Assembly: GCF_032716425.1 (NCBI RefSeq)
Contig: NZ_CP090419.1
Span: 2,730,001-2,794,000 of the forward strand
Direction: 5' to 3'
DNA: 64,000 bases
DNA from: Pseudoalteromonas sp. N1230-9
GTDB lineage: Bacteria; Pseudomonadota; Gammaproteobacteria; Enterobacterales; Alteromonadaceae
The translations under genes were made by a program, and so were the position numbers. Each line of letters starts with the position of its first letter. Position 1 is the stretch's first letter. Shown here in pieces: positions 1 to 8,953 of the stretch. The notes beneath the pieces are model-generated. The model saw only the letters and a program-made list of their open reading frames with translations. It was not told the origin of the DNA and ran no database searches.

Positions 1-299
1 CCACGAACATACACCATGCCGTTAATCGATGACGAGCCACCTAACACCTTACCTCGTGGGCAGTGCATCTGGCGGTTATCTAAATACGGCTCTGGCTCAG
101 TATGAAATTGCCATGCATATTTGTCGGTATTCATTGGGATTGATAGCGCGGTAGGCATCTTTATAAAAATGCTTTTATCGCTACCACCCGTTTCAAGTAG
201 TAACACCTTATTAGAAGGGTCTGCTGATAGTCGGTTTGCCAACACGCAGCCTGCTGAGCCAGCACCGACTATGATGTAATCATAGTTCTGTGTACTCAT
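1..299 (-). CDS. betA: Choline dehydrogenase BetA (N-terminal part, cut by window edge)
   Basis: Flavoprotein of the GMC oxidoreductase family that oxidises choline to betaine aldehyde at the membrane. Only the first 99 or so codons lie in the window. The N-terminus carries the FAD-binding motif [14 protein letters not shown], followed by the family motif [20 protein letters not shown] near residue 80. The ATG overlaps the betB stop codon by one base (TAATG), so it is translationally coupled and is the third gene of betIBA. The remainder of the gene lies beyond position 1. Identification is firm from the motifs and the operon. Confidence 0.95.
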   Translation of the reverse strand, partial: MSTQNYDYIIVGAGSAGCVLANRLSADPSNKVLLLETGGSDKSIFIKMPTALSIPMNTDKYAWQFHTEPEPYLDNRQMHCPRGKVLGGSSSINGMVYVR

Positions 300-1762
300 T
301 AAAATGGACTCTCTATATTGCTCATACCCACATAAATCGATTTAGTTTGGGTATAGTGATCCAAGGTTTCGATACCATTTTCACGGCCGATACCTGATTG
401 CTTATAACCGCCTACTGGCATTTCTGCAGGTGAATTACCATAGCTGTTTATCCAACAAATACCGGCTTGTAATTGGTGGATCACGCGGTGTGCGCGCTGA
501 ATATCTTTAGTGAACACACCTGCGGCTAAGCCTAGGTGGGTATCGTTTGCACGCTGAATAACGTCATCTTCATCATCAAACACCAACACGCTCATTACTG
601 GGCCAAAGATCTCTTCTTTCACTATGGTCATGTCGTCTTTACAGTCGACAAAAACAGTCGGTTCAACAAAGTAGCCACTAGGTGCTGATGCAGGTGACAG
701 AGCCTTACCGCCGGTTAATAAGGTTGCACCTTCTTGAATACCTTTATCGATATAGCCAAGTACAAGCTCTTGGTGCTTTTTAGAGATAAGCGCCCCTAAA
801 TTCACCTCAGGATCCATTGGATCGCCAGCAATAATATTTTGCTCAGTGCGTGTTTTCAGCTCATCAATAAACTGCTGATAAACATTTTTGTGCACATAAA
901 TGCGCGTACAGTTAGTGCAGATTTCGCCTTGCGTATAAAAATTACCTAGCATTGCCGCACTAACAGCTTGTGATACATCAGCATCATCAAAAACTAATAA
1001 CGGTGACTTACCGCCAAGCTCCATGGTCACATCTTTCAGTGAACCAGCAGCACTTGCCATTACTTTTTTGCCTGTGCCCACTTCACCAGTGAACGACACT
1101 TTTTCAATATTTGGGTTTGCTGTTAACCATTGCCCTACTTCAGCAGCACCTTGCACAACGTTGAATACGCCAGCAGGTACACCCGCTTCGATGAAAATCT
1201 CTGCAAGTTTAATTGCACCAAGTGGTGTTTCTTCAGAAGGTTTGAAAATAACCGCATTACCCGCAGCCAGTGCAGGGCCTGATTTCCAACACGCAATTTG
1301 CAGTGGGTAGTTCCATGCACCAATACCGGCACAAATACCTAAAGGCTCTTTACGTGTGTAGTAAAAATCATTGCCAACCATTTGCTGCTGACCCACTTGC
1401 GCAGGAGCAAGACCAGCAAAATATTCGATAACATCAGCACCTGTTTCAACATCGACACACTCAGCTTCTTGCCAAGGCTTACCCGTATCAAGTACTTCTA
1501 CTTTTGCCAGTTCATCGTTACGTTCGCGTAAGATTGCCACGGCTTTTAATAAAATACGGCTACGCTCAATTGGCGTCATTGCAGACCATGCTGCAAACCC
1601 TTGTTTTGCGCTTTCGATTGCCGCGTTTTGAATAAACTCATCAGCGATTTCAACGTGATAAATCACTTCATCCGTTGCAGGATTCTTAACTGCAAAGGTA
1701 TCGCCAGTTTGATTCTTTAGAAAATGGCCATTAATAAAATTTTCGTAAACAGGTGTGGTCAT
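299..1762 (-). CDS. betB: Betaine aldehyde dehydrogenase BetB
   Basis: NAD(P)-dependent aldehyde dehydrogenase that converts betaine aldehyde to the osmoprotectant glycine betaine. About 487 aa, the usual family length. Visible motifs are the cofactor-site lysine region [12 protein letters not shown], the catalytic glutamate in MELGGKSP, and the catalytic cysteine in [11 protein letters not shown] chose the ATG at 1762 (protein starting MTTPVYENF), which lies two bases after the betI stop. An in-frame ATG four codons upstream (1774) would overlap betI and is less likely. Second gene of betIBA. Confidence 0.96.
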   Translation of the reverse strand: MTTPVYENFINGHFLKNQTGDTFAVKNPATDEVIYHVEIADEFIQNAAIESAKQGFAAWSAMTPIERSRILLKAVAILRERNDELAKVEVLDTGKPWQEAECVDVETGADVIEYFAGLAPAQVGQQQMVGNDFYYTRKEPLGICAGIGAWNYPLQIACWKSGPALAAGNAVIFKPSEETPLGAIKLAEIFIEAGVPAGVFNVVQGAAEVGQWLTANPNIEKVSFTGEVGTGKKVMASAAGSLKDVTMELGGKSPLLVFDDADVSQAVSAAMLGNFYTQGEICTNCTRIYVHKNVYQQFIDELKTRTEQNIIAGDPMDPEVNLGALISKKHQELVLGYIDKGIQEGATLLTGGKALSPASAPSGYFVEPTVFVDCKDDMTIVKEEIFGPVMSVLVFDDEDDVIQRANDTHLGLAAGVFTKDIQRAHRVIHQLQAGICWINSYGNSPAEMPVGGYKQSGIGRENGIETLDHYTQTKSIYVGMSNIESPF

Positions 1763-1763
1763 T

Positions 1764-2354
1764 TTAGGCTCCATACTGTTTTATCAGTGAACGAATGTAG
1801 TCTTTAGCTAATTGCTCACAATGTTCGAATTGATCTTGGTCTGACTTACTTAATACGGCTCTTAGCCATAAACCATCGATCATGGCTGCACTTAACTCAG
1901 CAGCTAAGTTGGCATCGCTATCGCTCATTAACTGTTTGAATGAACTTAATAAGTTACTAAATAAACGTTTACTATTTACGTTTTGTAAGCGATGCAACTG
2001 GGCGTCGTGCATTGAATGCGCCCAAAAGCTCAACCAGGTTTTGGTGTTATTGCTTTGCTGCTGAATGCGCGAAAAGTTTGCTTCAACGATAAACATTAAT
2101 CGTTGCTCTGGGCTGGTCTGCGGCGTTACTTGATTCATCAGAGCTTGCTTTAAACTCGTCAATAAATAACGCACAGTGGCTTCAATTAAGCCCTGCTTAC
2201 CACCAAAATAATGACTGATAATGCCAGACGACAAGCCTGCCTTTTTACTAATGCTATTTATGGTGGTGCCTTGCAAACCAAGCTCTGCAACCGACTCTAT
2301 TGTGGCGTCAATTAACTGCTGACGACGAACAGGTTCCATTCCAACTTTCGGCAT
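1764..2354 (-). CDS. betI: TetR-family repressor BetI
   Basis: Choline-responsive repressor of the bet genes. The 196-aa protein begins with the BetI-typical segment [18 protein letters not shown]. The helix-turn-helix follows at about residues 30-50 ([20 protein letters not shown]). It is first in the operon, immediately before betB, and a perfect palindrome lies just upstream of its start, consistent with autoregulation. The order betI-betB-betA is the classical arrangement. Confidence 0.93.
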   Translation of the reverse strand: MPKVGMEPVRRQQLIDATIESVAELGLQGTTINSISKKAGLSSGIISHYFGGKQGLIEATVRYLLTSLKQALMNQVTPQTSPEQRLMFIVEANFSRIQQQSNNTKTWLSFWAHSMHDAQLHRLQNVNSKRLFSNLLSSFKQLMSDSDANLAAELSAAMIDGLWLRAVLSKSDQDQFEHCEQLAKDYIRSLIKQYGA

Positions 2355-2366
2355 AACTTTTTATTG

Positions 2367-2380
2367 ATTGAACGTTCAAT
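2367..2380. promoter_or_regulatory. betI: Probable BetI operator (14-bp perfect palindrome)
   Basis: ATTGAACGTTCAAT is a perfect palindrome lying 13-26 bases upstream of the betI ATG, downstream of the predicted promoter. TetR repressors typically bind such sites, and the location fits repression of betIBA. Assignment to BetI is inferred from position. Confidence 0.7.
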
Positions 2381-2388
2381 TAAAATAA

Positions 2389-2417
2389 AGATTAAGGTAA
2401 TCATCTTGGCAATTCAA
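2389..2417 (-). promoter_or_regulatory. Predicted sigma-70 promoter of betIBA
   Basis: On the minus strand, TTGAAT (2417-2412) and TAATCT (2394-2389) are separated by 17 bases and precede the palindromic operator. Pattern match only. Confidence 0.4.
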
Positions 2418-2756
2418 GGTTGACAAATTGTAAACAACAACAAAACGGCATCACTCACTTCAGCTAAGCGATTGTTATTAGGCTTATTATTCGGGATATA
2501 AAAAAGTTCTAAATTTTTTCAAAATTAAGATTAAAAAGCATGAATTATGGCTAAATCATGTTAATAACGAGATTTTTATTCTTTTTCGCAGACACTATGA
2601 GATAGCACTTTGTATGTTGCTAAATTAGGCTAATTTGGTAAGTGTAGTTGCTGTGCCAGAGGTATGCACAATGCACTCAAAAAAGTACTCCATCGATGCG
2701 CTTTCGCTGTTATTAAACGAAAGCGCAACGACAAAGTACATGGGTAGATTAAAAAC
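2418..2756. other. Intergenic region between bet operon and exporter gene
   Basis: AT-rich sequence upstream of betI and downstream of the exporter gene at 2757. I see no convincing gene. A plus-strand open frame from 2635 runs into the antisense of the exporter gene and has no recognisable product. A strong hairpin lies at 2698-2726 (listed separately). Confidence 0.6.
2698..2726 (-). terminator. Hairpin downstream of the amino-lipid operon, possible terminator
   Basis: Nine-base perfect arms GCGCTTTCG and CGAAAGCGC with an 11-base loop lie 30 bases beyond the exporter stop codon. In the direction of transcription a run of six T follows about 20 bases later, so it is an imperfect intrinsic terminator. 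It may instead stabilise the 3' end of the long operon mRNA. Confidence 0.45.
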
Positions 2757-5387
2757 TTATGTTCTGGCCTCATTCATTACGGCCATGGTCCTGCTCGATT
2801 GCGATGCGTTTAACTGGTCTTTAAAGAACCACGGCGCAAATAAAGTAATAACAAACAGCGTGACTAAGCCACTAATGAGCAGCGATAAACCAACTAAGGC
2901 ACCTAGGTCGATAAGGGCTTGATGCTGTGAAAATAATAACGCGATAAAGCCAATACTAAACACTAAGACATTTGCAATAATTGCGCGACCACTTACTCTC
3001 ATTGCATTTACTAGTGCATGGTTAATTGTAAAACCATTCTTAATTTCATGCTGAATTCTTAATATATAGTGCACTGAATAATCAACAATCCCCAGTACTA
3101 AGAATGAAATAATGGCAGTACCAATATTTAGCTCAATATTTAACAGCGTCATAAGCGCAAAGTAGATCATCACTGTTGATAATAACGGTAGTGTTCCAGC
3201 TAAACCAAGACGTATCGATCTAAACCAAGCCATCATCACAAGTAAAACAGTTAATAATGCTATCGATGCACTGACCGTTTGACTCTTAACCAAGGCATCT
3301 AACACCGCGGTCCAAATAATAGGGGAGCCCGCGTGGGTAATGGTGACACCCTCTGGTTTATTTGCTTCGATCCACGGTAAGGTATGATCTAAAAATGCTT
3401 GATAATCATTAGCCACCGTGGTCCCTAGCGTATAGAGTAATACTGTTTTAGAGAAATCTTCACTTAATACATTCGTTACATCTGAACCACCACTATTTTC
3501 AAACATAAGAATAGACTGCCTAATAATGTCGCTCCCTGAAATGCTGATCTCATAGGGCTCTTGTGTGTCTTCATCAATCTCAATAAAGCGTTCAACATCT
3601 TCTGGTAGACGGTTATATTCAGGGTTAAAATCATTAAGCGTGTAGTTTATTCGTCTCACATAACGTGCCAGAGAATAACTATAGTTTACTGTTTCATGCT
3701 GATGGATATGCTGCTCTAAACGGTCAATGAAGTGACTGATTTCAACTGTTAAAGCGCCATTATCTTTGCCGGTATCTACTTCGATCCAACCTGGGCTCGT
3801 GCCTGCTATATGATTATTTATAAAATCATCTGAGATACGAAAATCACTTTGTTTTGGAAAATAACCAGAACCCATGTCGTCAACTCGAACCTTTGACGCT
3901 AAAAAGCCAGACCCAATAAATAAGCCAATGAAAATGACTGTAAACATTTTTCTATTTGCCATGACAGGCGTCAGTGCAGCGACTAATAATCGACTTATAA
4001 AGTACTTTTTACTAACGTCACTACTACTTTGCGCGTGCTGCTGTTTAAAAATGTCTTTTTTCGGAAAAAGAGCCAGTAATGCAGGGATTAATAAGAGTGA
4101 AATAATTAAGGCTACAAACATACCGAATGAAATGAATAACCCAAAGTTTCTGAGGCTCTCGATACTTGATGAGGTTGACACAATAAACGTTAAACACGTT
4201 GTAATTGTCGTTAAAACAACAGGAGAAGCCATGAGTATCATTGCACTGCGAATTGCAACTAAGCGTGATTTAACAATCTTTTTCTGATGATAATACTCAG
4301 CCATGACATGAATGGCATCCGATAAACAAATCGTGATTAGAAAAACAGGTAAAATAGCCGTAATTACATCCAATGGAGCGTTTACCACAGCCATCATACC
4401 CATGGTCCATATGGTACACATCACAACATTAATTAACGGGATAATAACCCCTAAAATAGTTCTGAAAAATACAGCTAAAATAACGGTTATCAACAGTAGA
4501 ACAATGGGTAGCAAGGTCGCAAAATCATGGTCTATTACCTGCTTTTGAGCTGCAAAAAAGACTGGCACACCACTAATATAAATATCGTCTTTTAACTCTG
4601 GGTGAGCAATTTGATAATCTGCAACCAGTTGCTTGAATGCCTCATAGGCACGTACTTGCCCTGTTGCATCGTCTTCTAAAATACTTAACTCAACAACAAT
4701 AAGCGCGACTTTGCCATCTGGAGAGATTGGGCCATATTCGATTAACTCATTATCTATGACTGCATTTTTTACGAACTCGATATCTTGATTTCGCTTATTC
4801 ACCGTTTCTTGTGCGAACATAGTGCCGTATTCGTCTAAAAATACATTTTCAGTCGACGACAATCCTGCCATTTCTCTTACAGGGTCTACTCGCTCGACAA
4901 ACACACTTAAGTTGCGTTGCTGTTTAGTTGTTAACTGCCACTCAACTGCGCGATTAAGCAATTCACGCGCAATCAAACCATCACTTGGGGTCATACCATC
5001 TGCAAGAATTTCATCAATACTTGCCACTAACTCGCTATTTTCAGGATGATCAGCTTTAAGATCTTGAAGCATTTGAGCATCTGTTTCATCAACATAGTTC
5101 ATTCGCTCTGCGGCACGAGATAAGTCAAAAATAGCGTTAATTGATGCCTGATTAAACACAGTATCTTCGTTATGCAAAGCGATCATGACAGAGTCATATG
5201 TTCCGGTAAACTCATCGCGCAAATCAAAAATAGTACTGCGTGCAGGGTGATCTTTAGGTAAAAAGTAAGGGTTGTTATCCTCACTGAGATTAGCCGAAGC
5301 GATAAAAAAATAAACGGTAATAAGCGACAATATCGCCAGTATCGATTTTGGATATTTAAAAACAAAATCTAGGTATTTCTCTAACAT
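2757..5387 (-). CDS. MMPL/RND-superfamily (HAE3-type) lipid exporter
   Basis: Inner-membrane transporter of 876 aa with the two-fold RND topology: a membrane segment near residue 15, a large periplasmic loop, a helix bundle, then a repeat of the same plan. Conserved membrane motifs are LSDAIHVMAEYYH (about residue 355) and LGIVDYSVHYILR (about residue 770); each carries the acidic residue expected of a proton relay. RND proteins of this class move lipids or hydrophobic products rather than acting in AcrB-type tripartite pumps. It is the last gene of the eleven-gene operon, preceded by an AGGAC ribosome site. Placement after the LolA-like and barrel genes suggests delivery of the operon product to the outer membrane (inferred). 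Confidence 0.85.
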   Translation of the reverse strand: MLEKYLDFVFKYPKSILAILSLITVYFFIASANLSEDNNPYFLPKDHPARSTIFDLRDEFTGTYDSVMIALHNEDTVFNQASINAIFDLSRAAERMNYVDETDAQMLQDLKADHPENSELVASIDEILADGMTPSDGLIARELLNRAVEWQLTTKQQRNLSVFVERVDPVREMAGLSSTENVFLDEYGTMFAQETVNKRNQDIEFVKNAVIDNELIEYGPISPDGKVALIVVELSILEDDATGQVRAYEAFKQLVADYQIAHPELKDDIYISGVPVFFAAQKQVIDHDFATLLPIVLLLITVILAVFFRTILGVIIPLINVVMCTIWTMGMMAVVNAPLDVITAILPVFLITICLSDAIHVMAEYYHQKKIVKSRLVAIRSAMILMASPVVLTTITTCLTFIVSTSSSIESLRNFGLFISFGMFVALIISLLLIPALLALFPKKDIFKQQHAQSSSDVSKKYFISRLLVAALTPVMANRKMFTVIFIGLFIGSGFLASKVRVDDMGSGYFPKQSDFRISDDFINNHIAGTSPGWIEVDTGKDNGALTVEISHFIDRLEQHIHQHETVNYSYSLARYVRRINYTLNDFNPEYNRLPEDVERFIEIDEDTQEPYEISISGSDIIRQSILMFENSGGSDVTNVLSEDFSKTVLLYTLGTTVANDYQAFLDHTLPWIEANKPEGVTITHAGSPIIWTAVLDALVKSQTVSASIALLTVLLVMMAWFRSIRLGLAGTLPLLSTVMIYFALMTLLNIELNIGTAIISFLVLGIVDYSVHYILRIQHEIKNGFTINHALVNAMRVSGRAIIANVLVFSIGFIALLFSQHQALIDLGALVGLSLLISGLVTLFVITLFAPWFFKDQLNASQSSRTMAVMNEART

Positions 5388-5399
5388 TTCAGTGTCCTA

Positions 5400-6224
5400 T
5401 TATAACTCAGAGATTTTAGTTAACTCTGCGACATCGCTGTCTTTTATGCCTCTTTTAAGCTTTGATTTTCTAAAAATTGCATCATCAACACCTTGGTTAT
5501 AAAGGGTTTCATGAAATAGAAAAGTGCTCTTTTTATTCTCTACAAAGTTGCTCATCGTAGATGCCGTGATGGTCCATATGTCTTGTACTTTCTCAACCTT
5601 ATCGATATCTAACTGCTTAAAAAGAATACCTTTTGCGTCATAGTACTGCTGTTTAAGAATTAACTTTCTTTGTTTATCAACCCACGTAACCAGTTTGTAA
5701 TAACCTGACTTATTAATCACATCCTGAGACTTCGGCTCTCGCTCGATGACATAGGTTTCAACACCATCTAGCATGTCAGTTTTTATAACTTTTGAGTCAA
5801 AATCTGTTACGCGTAGCTTATCGAGGTCGTAATAAGAATATTCACTGCCCATAAATGCACCGCGTTTATCAGTAGCAGATATACGCCTTACTTTTCTAAA
5901 TGCAGGCAAGTACATCCACTGCTCGTCTTCTTGAGCTGTTCCTTCTTCGAAGCTACGCATCAAAAAGCTAATATCTCTCACATCCGCAGGAGCTTTTATG
6001 GCGAGCACCATTACTTCGTCTTTTTCGATATCCTTTTGCAACATGTAAAACTGACGCTGATTAAGCACGCTATCTTCACTTAGAGTGCGAAGCGTCACTG
6101 TTGATAAATAGTCTTTGCCATCATTACGATCACGCACTTGTTGTAAGATTTTATCTGCATCCTCAGCATACGTTGCTGCACTAAATACAATACTCATTGA
6201 GGCTAAAAAGCATGTTAGTTTCAT
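5400..6224 (-). CDS. LolA-like outer-membrane lipoprotein-sorting family protein (periplasmic)
   Basis: 274-aa protein with a cleavable signal peptide (MKLTCFLASMSIVFSAATYA, cut about residue 20). The body matches the outer membrane lipoprotein-sorting protein family (PF17131-type, LolA/LolB fold). Recognisable are an RSFEEGTAQEDEQWMYLPAF segment followed by RKVRRI, and the following GSEYSYYDL. Members are repeatedly found next to MMPL exporters and are thought to carry hydrophobic molecules across the periplasm. It lies between the barrel gene (9 bases away) and the exporter gene (12 bases away). The cargo is unknown. Confidence 0.8.
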   Translation of the reverse strand: MKLTCFLASMSIVFSAATYAEDADKILQQVRDRNDGKDYLSTVTLRTLSEDSVLNQRQFYMLQKDIEKDEVMVLAIKAPADVRDISFLMRSFEEGTAQEDEQWMYLPAFRKVRRISATDKRGAFMGSEYSYYDLDKLRVTDFDSKVIKTDMLDGVETYVIEREPKSQDVINKSGYYKLVTWVDKQRKLILKQQYYDAKGILFKQLDIDKVEKVQDIWTITASTMSNFVENKKSTFLFHETLYNQGVDDAIFRKSKLKRGIKDSDVAELTKISEL

Positions 6225-6233
6225 TTTCTCTCC

Positions 6234-7433
6234 TTAAAAATAATAAGTTGCAGCTAACCAAATACGATCACGCTGCTGCTGGGCACCTAAGTAGTTTTCT
6301 TGATCACCTTCAATAAGATCGAGATTTAGCTTTAAAACCCACTGTTGATTAGGTTTATAAGTTAACTTAAGTTGAGATAGGGCTCCGCCACCCTGATTGT
6401 CGAGGTAACTGACTGCTGCGCGAATATAGAGCTGATTGGCAAAGAAACCTCTCTCTGCGGAAGCAGTGTAAATGGGTGCAGATTTTGGAATAAGATAAGA
6501 GGGCTGCCATCCATTGAGGATGCGGTCAGTAAACTGTACCGTAGTCGTCCAGTCTTTATAGCGGTAATCAAGCCCTATTAAGGCTTCTAGCTTGTTAACG
6601 TTTTTAAAAGATAAGTCACTGTCATTCACTGTGTAATTATCAAAATAAGCAAACTCAGTCCGCAGCACAAATGCATCTATGGGTTTGCTTAAACTCGTAC
6701 CAAGCATAGAGAACTTTTCATATGAATAAAGCGTGCGCTCGCTTGGCGACAAAGTGACGACAGGATCATCTTGATACCCGTGAAAAGCATAAAGGCTAAC
6801 ATCTGTGGCTAACGCGAATGTACTGTAACGTAAGCCTAATTCATATTTACCCCACTGTGTCTGCTCACTATTGGGGTAATAATTATTACCGAACTCGGCT
6901 CTGGATGCAGGATACTCATTACTCAGCTGTTGAAGCGTGGTGATAACGTTTAGCGTGTCACCATTTTCATACTCATAATCAAGCTTGAACATTGGCACAG
7001 CTAAACGATAATCATCTATATCGAAAAAGATAAAGTCTTTATAATCTAACGGGTTAATAACATCGACAACTCGTAAGTCATCCGCTTCACCCCATACAAC
7101 TTTCTGATAACCAAACGACCAAAAGCGATTACTTATTTCACCGGAAATATACGCTTCTTCGATAATTGCTCGCGATTCATATTGGTCTTGAGCTTCAATA
7201 CTGAAGCGATCATTGTTGTTATACACAAAGTCATGCTCGACTCTTCCGTCAAAAGTGAAATCTATATTTTCTGTGCTAAATTCCAGCTTTGTTGCTAACT
7301 CGACTCTTTGCTCAGTTGCATAATGTTCTGAGACGTTATAGCCAAAGCTGGTGGTTAAATTAGGTTGAATATATAAGTTTGCATAACTACTCGCGCTAGC
7401 ACTGCCCATTACGATTAATGCTAACCACCGCAT
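6234..7433 (-). CDS. DUF1302-like outer-membrane beta-barrel protein
   Basis: 399 aa with a signal peptide (cut after ASSYA, about residue 18) and alternating amphipathic strands ending in the aromatic terminus WLAATYYF, as expected for an outer-membrane barrel. The stretch VVWGEADDLRVVDVINPLD resembles the hallmark of DUF1302 proteins, which accompany RND exporters and LolA-like proteins. Its start overlaps the upstream reductase by 13 bases. The role is inferred: the outer-membrane endpoint for the product exported by the two downstream proteins. Confidence 0.65.
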   Translation of the reverse strand: MRWLALIVMGSASASSYANLYIQPNLTTSFGYNVSEHYATEQRVELATKLEFSTENIDFTFDGRVEHDFVYNNNDRFSIEAQDQYESRAIIEEAYISGEISNRFWSFGYQKVVWGEADDLRVVDVINPLDYKDFIFFDIDDYRLAVPMFKLDYEYENGDTLNVITTLQQLSNEYPASRAEFGNNYYPNSEQTQWGKYELGLRYSTFALATDVSLYAFHGYQDDPVVTLSPSERTLYSYEKFSMLGTSLSKPIDAFVLRTEFAYFDNYTVNDSDLSFKNVNKLEALIGLDYRYKDWTTTVQFTDRILNGWQPSYLIPKSAPIYTASAERGFFANQLYIRAAVSYLDNQGGGALSQLKLTYKPNQQWVLKLNLDLIEGDQENYLGAQQQRDRIWLAATYYF

Positions 7434-8188
7434 GAACTGCCTCCATCAATAATCAGAGATTGCGCAGTGATCATGCGCGCCTGCTGCGAACATAAAAAGT
7501 AAGTACTGTCGGCAATATCGCTACTTTGCACATAGGCACGCATCGGTATACGTTTTTTTGCTTTTCGCATTACCTGGTCTAAGGTCGAGCCAACCATATC
7601 AGCCTGCTTTTGCAGCTCACTTCTTAAAAGCGGTGTATCAACATAGCAAGGTAAAATAGCGTTGACACGAATACCATGCCTTGCCCAGTCCATTGCCAAA
7701 CCTTTCATCATCCCTAACTGCGCATGCTTTGAACTGCAATAAGCTGTGTTTCGAAGGTTGCCCATTTTTCCTAGGATTGAAGAGATGAATAAAACCGCGC
7801 TTCCCTTTGCTAGCTTATTTTCACATTGAGCAATAATTGACTGACAACTAGTGACATTGACATCCATTACACGGGCAAAAATATCCCGTTCAGAAATTTC
7901 GTTCTCATCGGCAATACCATGGCTCAATACAATGGCTTCTAACTGACTCAGAGGTTGCAGCGCATCAGTTAGCTGCGAGTAATAGTCTTGGCTTGTTAAA
8001 TCGGCAATGATTGCAATAAAAATAATGTCTTTATCACGGTATTTATGTCGCATTTCATGTAACTTCACTTCATCTTTATCAAGTGCAATAACATAGCGAC
8101 ATCCCTGTTCTATAAACTTATCTACACACGCTGCGCCAATACCGTTAGCAGCTCCTGTTACAAGTACTGAATTAATTACGTTTTCCAT
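7421..8188 (-). CDS. Short-chain dehydrogenase/reductase
   Basis: 255-aa classical SDR. The cofactor motif TGAANGIG lies near residue 11, the NNAG position is replaced by LSHG, the catalytic serine is in FISSILGKMG, and the active-site YxxxK is YCSSK. A likely aspartate after the second strand (IALDKDE) points to NAD(H) preference. It is the second reductase of the operon, three bases after the FabG-like gene with an AAGG ribosome site. It probably reduces or oxidises a carbonyl or hydroxyl of the lipid product; the exact substrate cannot be read from sequence. Confidence 0.8.
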   Translation of the reverse strand: MENVINSVLVTGAANGIGAACVDKFIEQGCRYVIALDKDEVKLHEMRHKYRDKDIIFIAIIADLTSQDYYSQLTDALQPLSQLEAIVLSHGIADENEISERDIFARVMDVNVTSCQSIIAQCENKLAKGSAVLFISSILGKMGNLRNTAYCSSKHAQLGMMKGLAMDWARHGIRVNAILPCYVDTPLLRSELQKQADMVGSTLDQVMRKAKKRIPMRAYVQSSDIADSTYFLCSQQARMITAQSLIIDGGSSCGG

Positions 8189-8191
8189 TTC

Positions 8192-8953
8192 TTACCTTAA
8201 CAACATCCCGCCATTAACATTAAATACTTCCCCCGAAATAAACTCAGCCTGTTGGCTTGCCAAATAGGCAACCAACGCACTGATATCTCGGGGCTTCCCA
8301 AGTCGCTTACTTAACAGTTTCGACTTTGCTTGCTGCTCATTTCCTTTTAGTAAATCAGACACCATATCTGTTTCAATGATGCCAGGAGCAATACAGTTGA
8401 CCCGTATATTTTTTCGGGCAACTTCCACCGCTAGGGCTCGTGTAAAGCCCTCAATACCCGCTTTACTTGCAGCGTAATTTGTTTGCCCTGGGTTGGGTTT
8501 AGTTGCTGAAATCGATGACATGTTAATAATGCAACCTTGCTTTTGTGGCAGCATTATCTTGAGCGCCGCTTGCGCACATAAAATAGGCGCAATAAGGTTC
8601 ACGTGAATAACCTGTTCAAGCTCTTCTTGGCTCATCATTGCAAGGAGATTATCTTTCGTAATACCGGCATTATTCACAAGTAAATCCAAACCAAACTGTG
8701 CTGTGCTTAAGCTATCAAAAAAGCTGTTTATGCTTTTAGCATCAAACAAATTTAACGGTTGGCAAAAGACCTTAGCGCCCAAAGCAACAAGCTCTTCATG
8801 TAAATTACTCGCGTGAATTTCATCCCGAAAGCCAAATGCAATGTCATACCCTTGCGCTGCTAGATGTAGGGCTATGTCACGACCAATGCCACGAGTTGCT
8901 CCTGTAACACAGGCTACAGGGCGCGCTTTAAAATTATCTAAGTGCTGAGTCAT
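8192..8953 (-). CDS. FabG-like 3-oxoacyl-ACP reductase
   Basis: 253-aa SDR with close FabG character: TGATRGIG cofactor motif (about residue 19), the segment NNAGITKDNLLAMM, catalytic serine in NMSSISATKPNPGQ, YAASK, and the terminal pattern GEVFNVNGGMLLR. FabG enzymes reduce 3-oxoacyl-ACP made by ketosynthases, which fits the four ketosynthase-family genes upstream. Its ATG overlaps the preceding stop codon by one base (TAATG). This is a dedicated paralog, since no other core fatty-acid genes lie beside it. Confidence 0.88.
   Translation of the reverse strand: MTQHLDNFKARPVACVTGATRGIGRDIALHLAAQGYDIAFGFRDEIHASNLHEELVALGAKVFCQPLNLFDAKSINSFFDSLSTAQFGLDLLVNNAGITKDNLLAMMSQEELEQVIHVNLIAPILCAQAALKIMLPQKQGCIINMSSISATKPNPGQTNYAASKAGIEGFTRALAVEVARKNIRVNCIAPGIIETDMVSDLLKGNEQQAKSKLLSKRLGKPRDISALVAYLASQQAEFISGEVFNVNGGMLLR

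Noticed and set aside
2635..2922. Plus-strand open frame of 95 codons
   Set aside because: It overlaps the antisense of the exporter gene, has no family resemblance and no good ribosome site.
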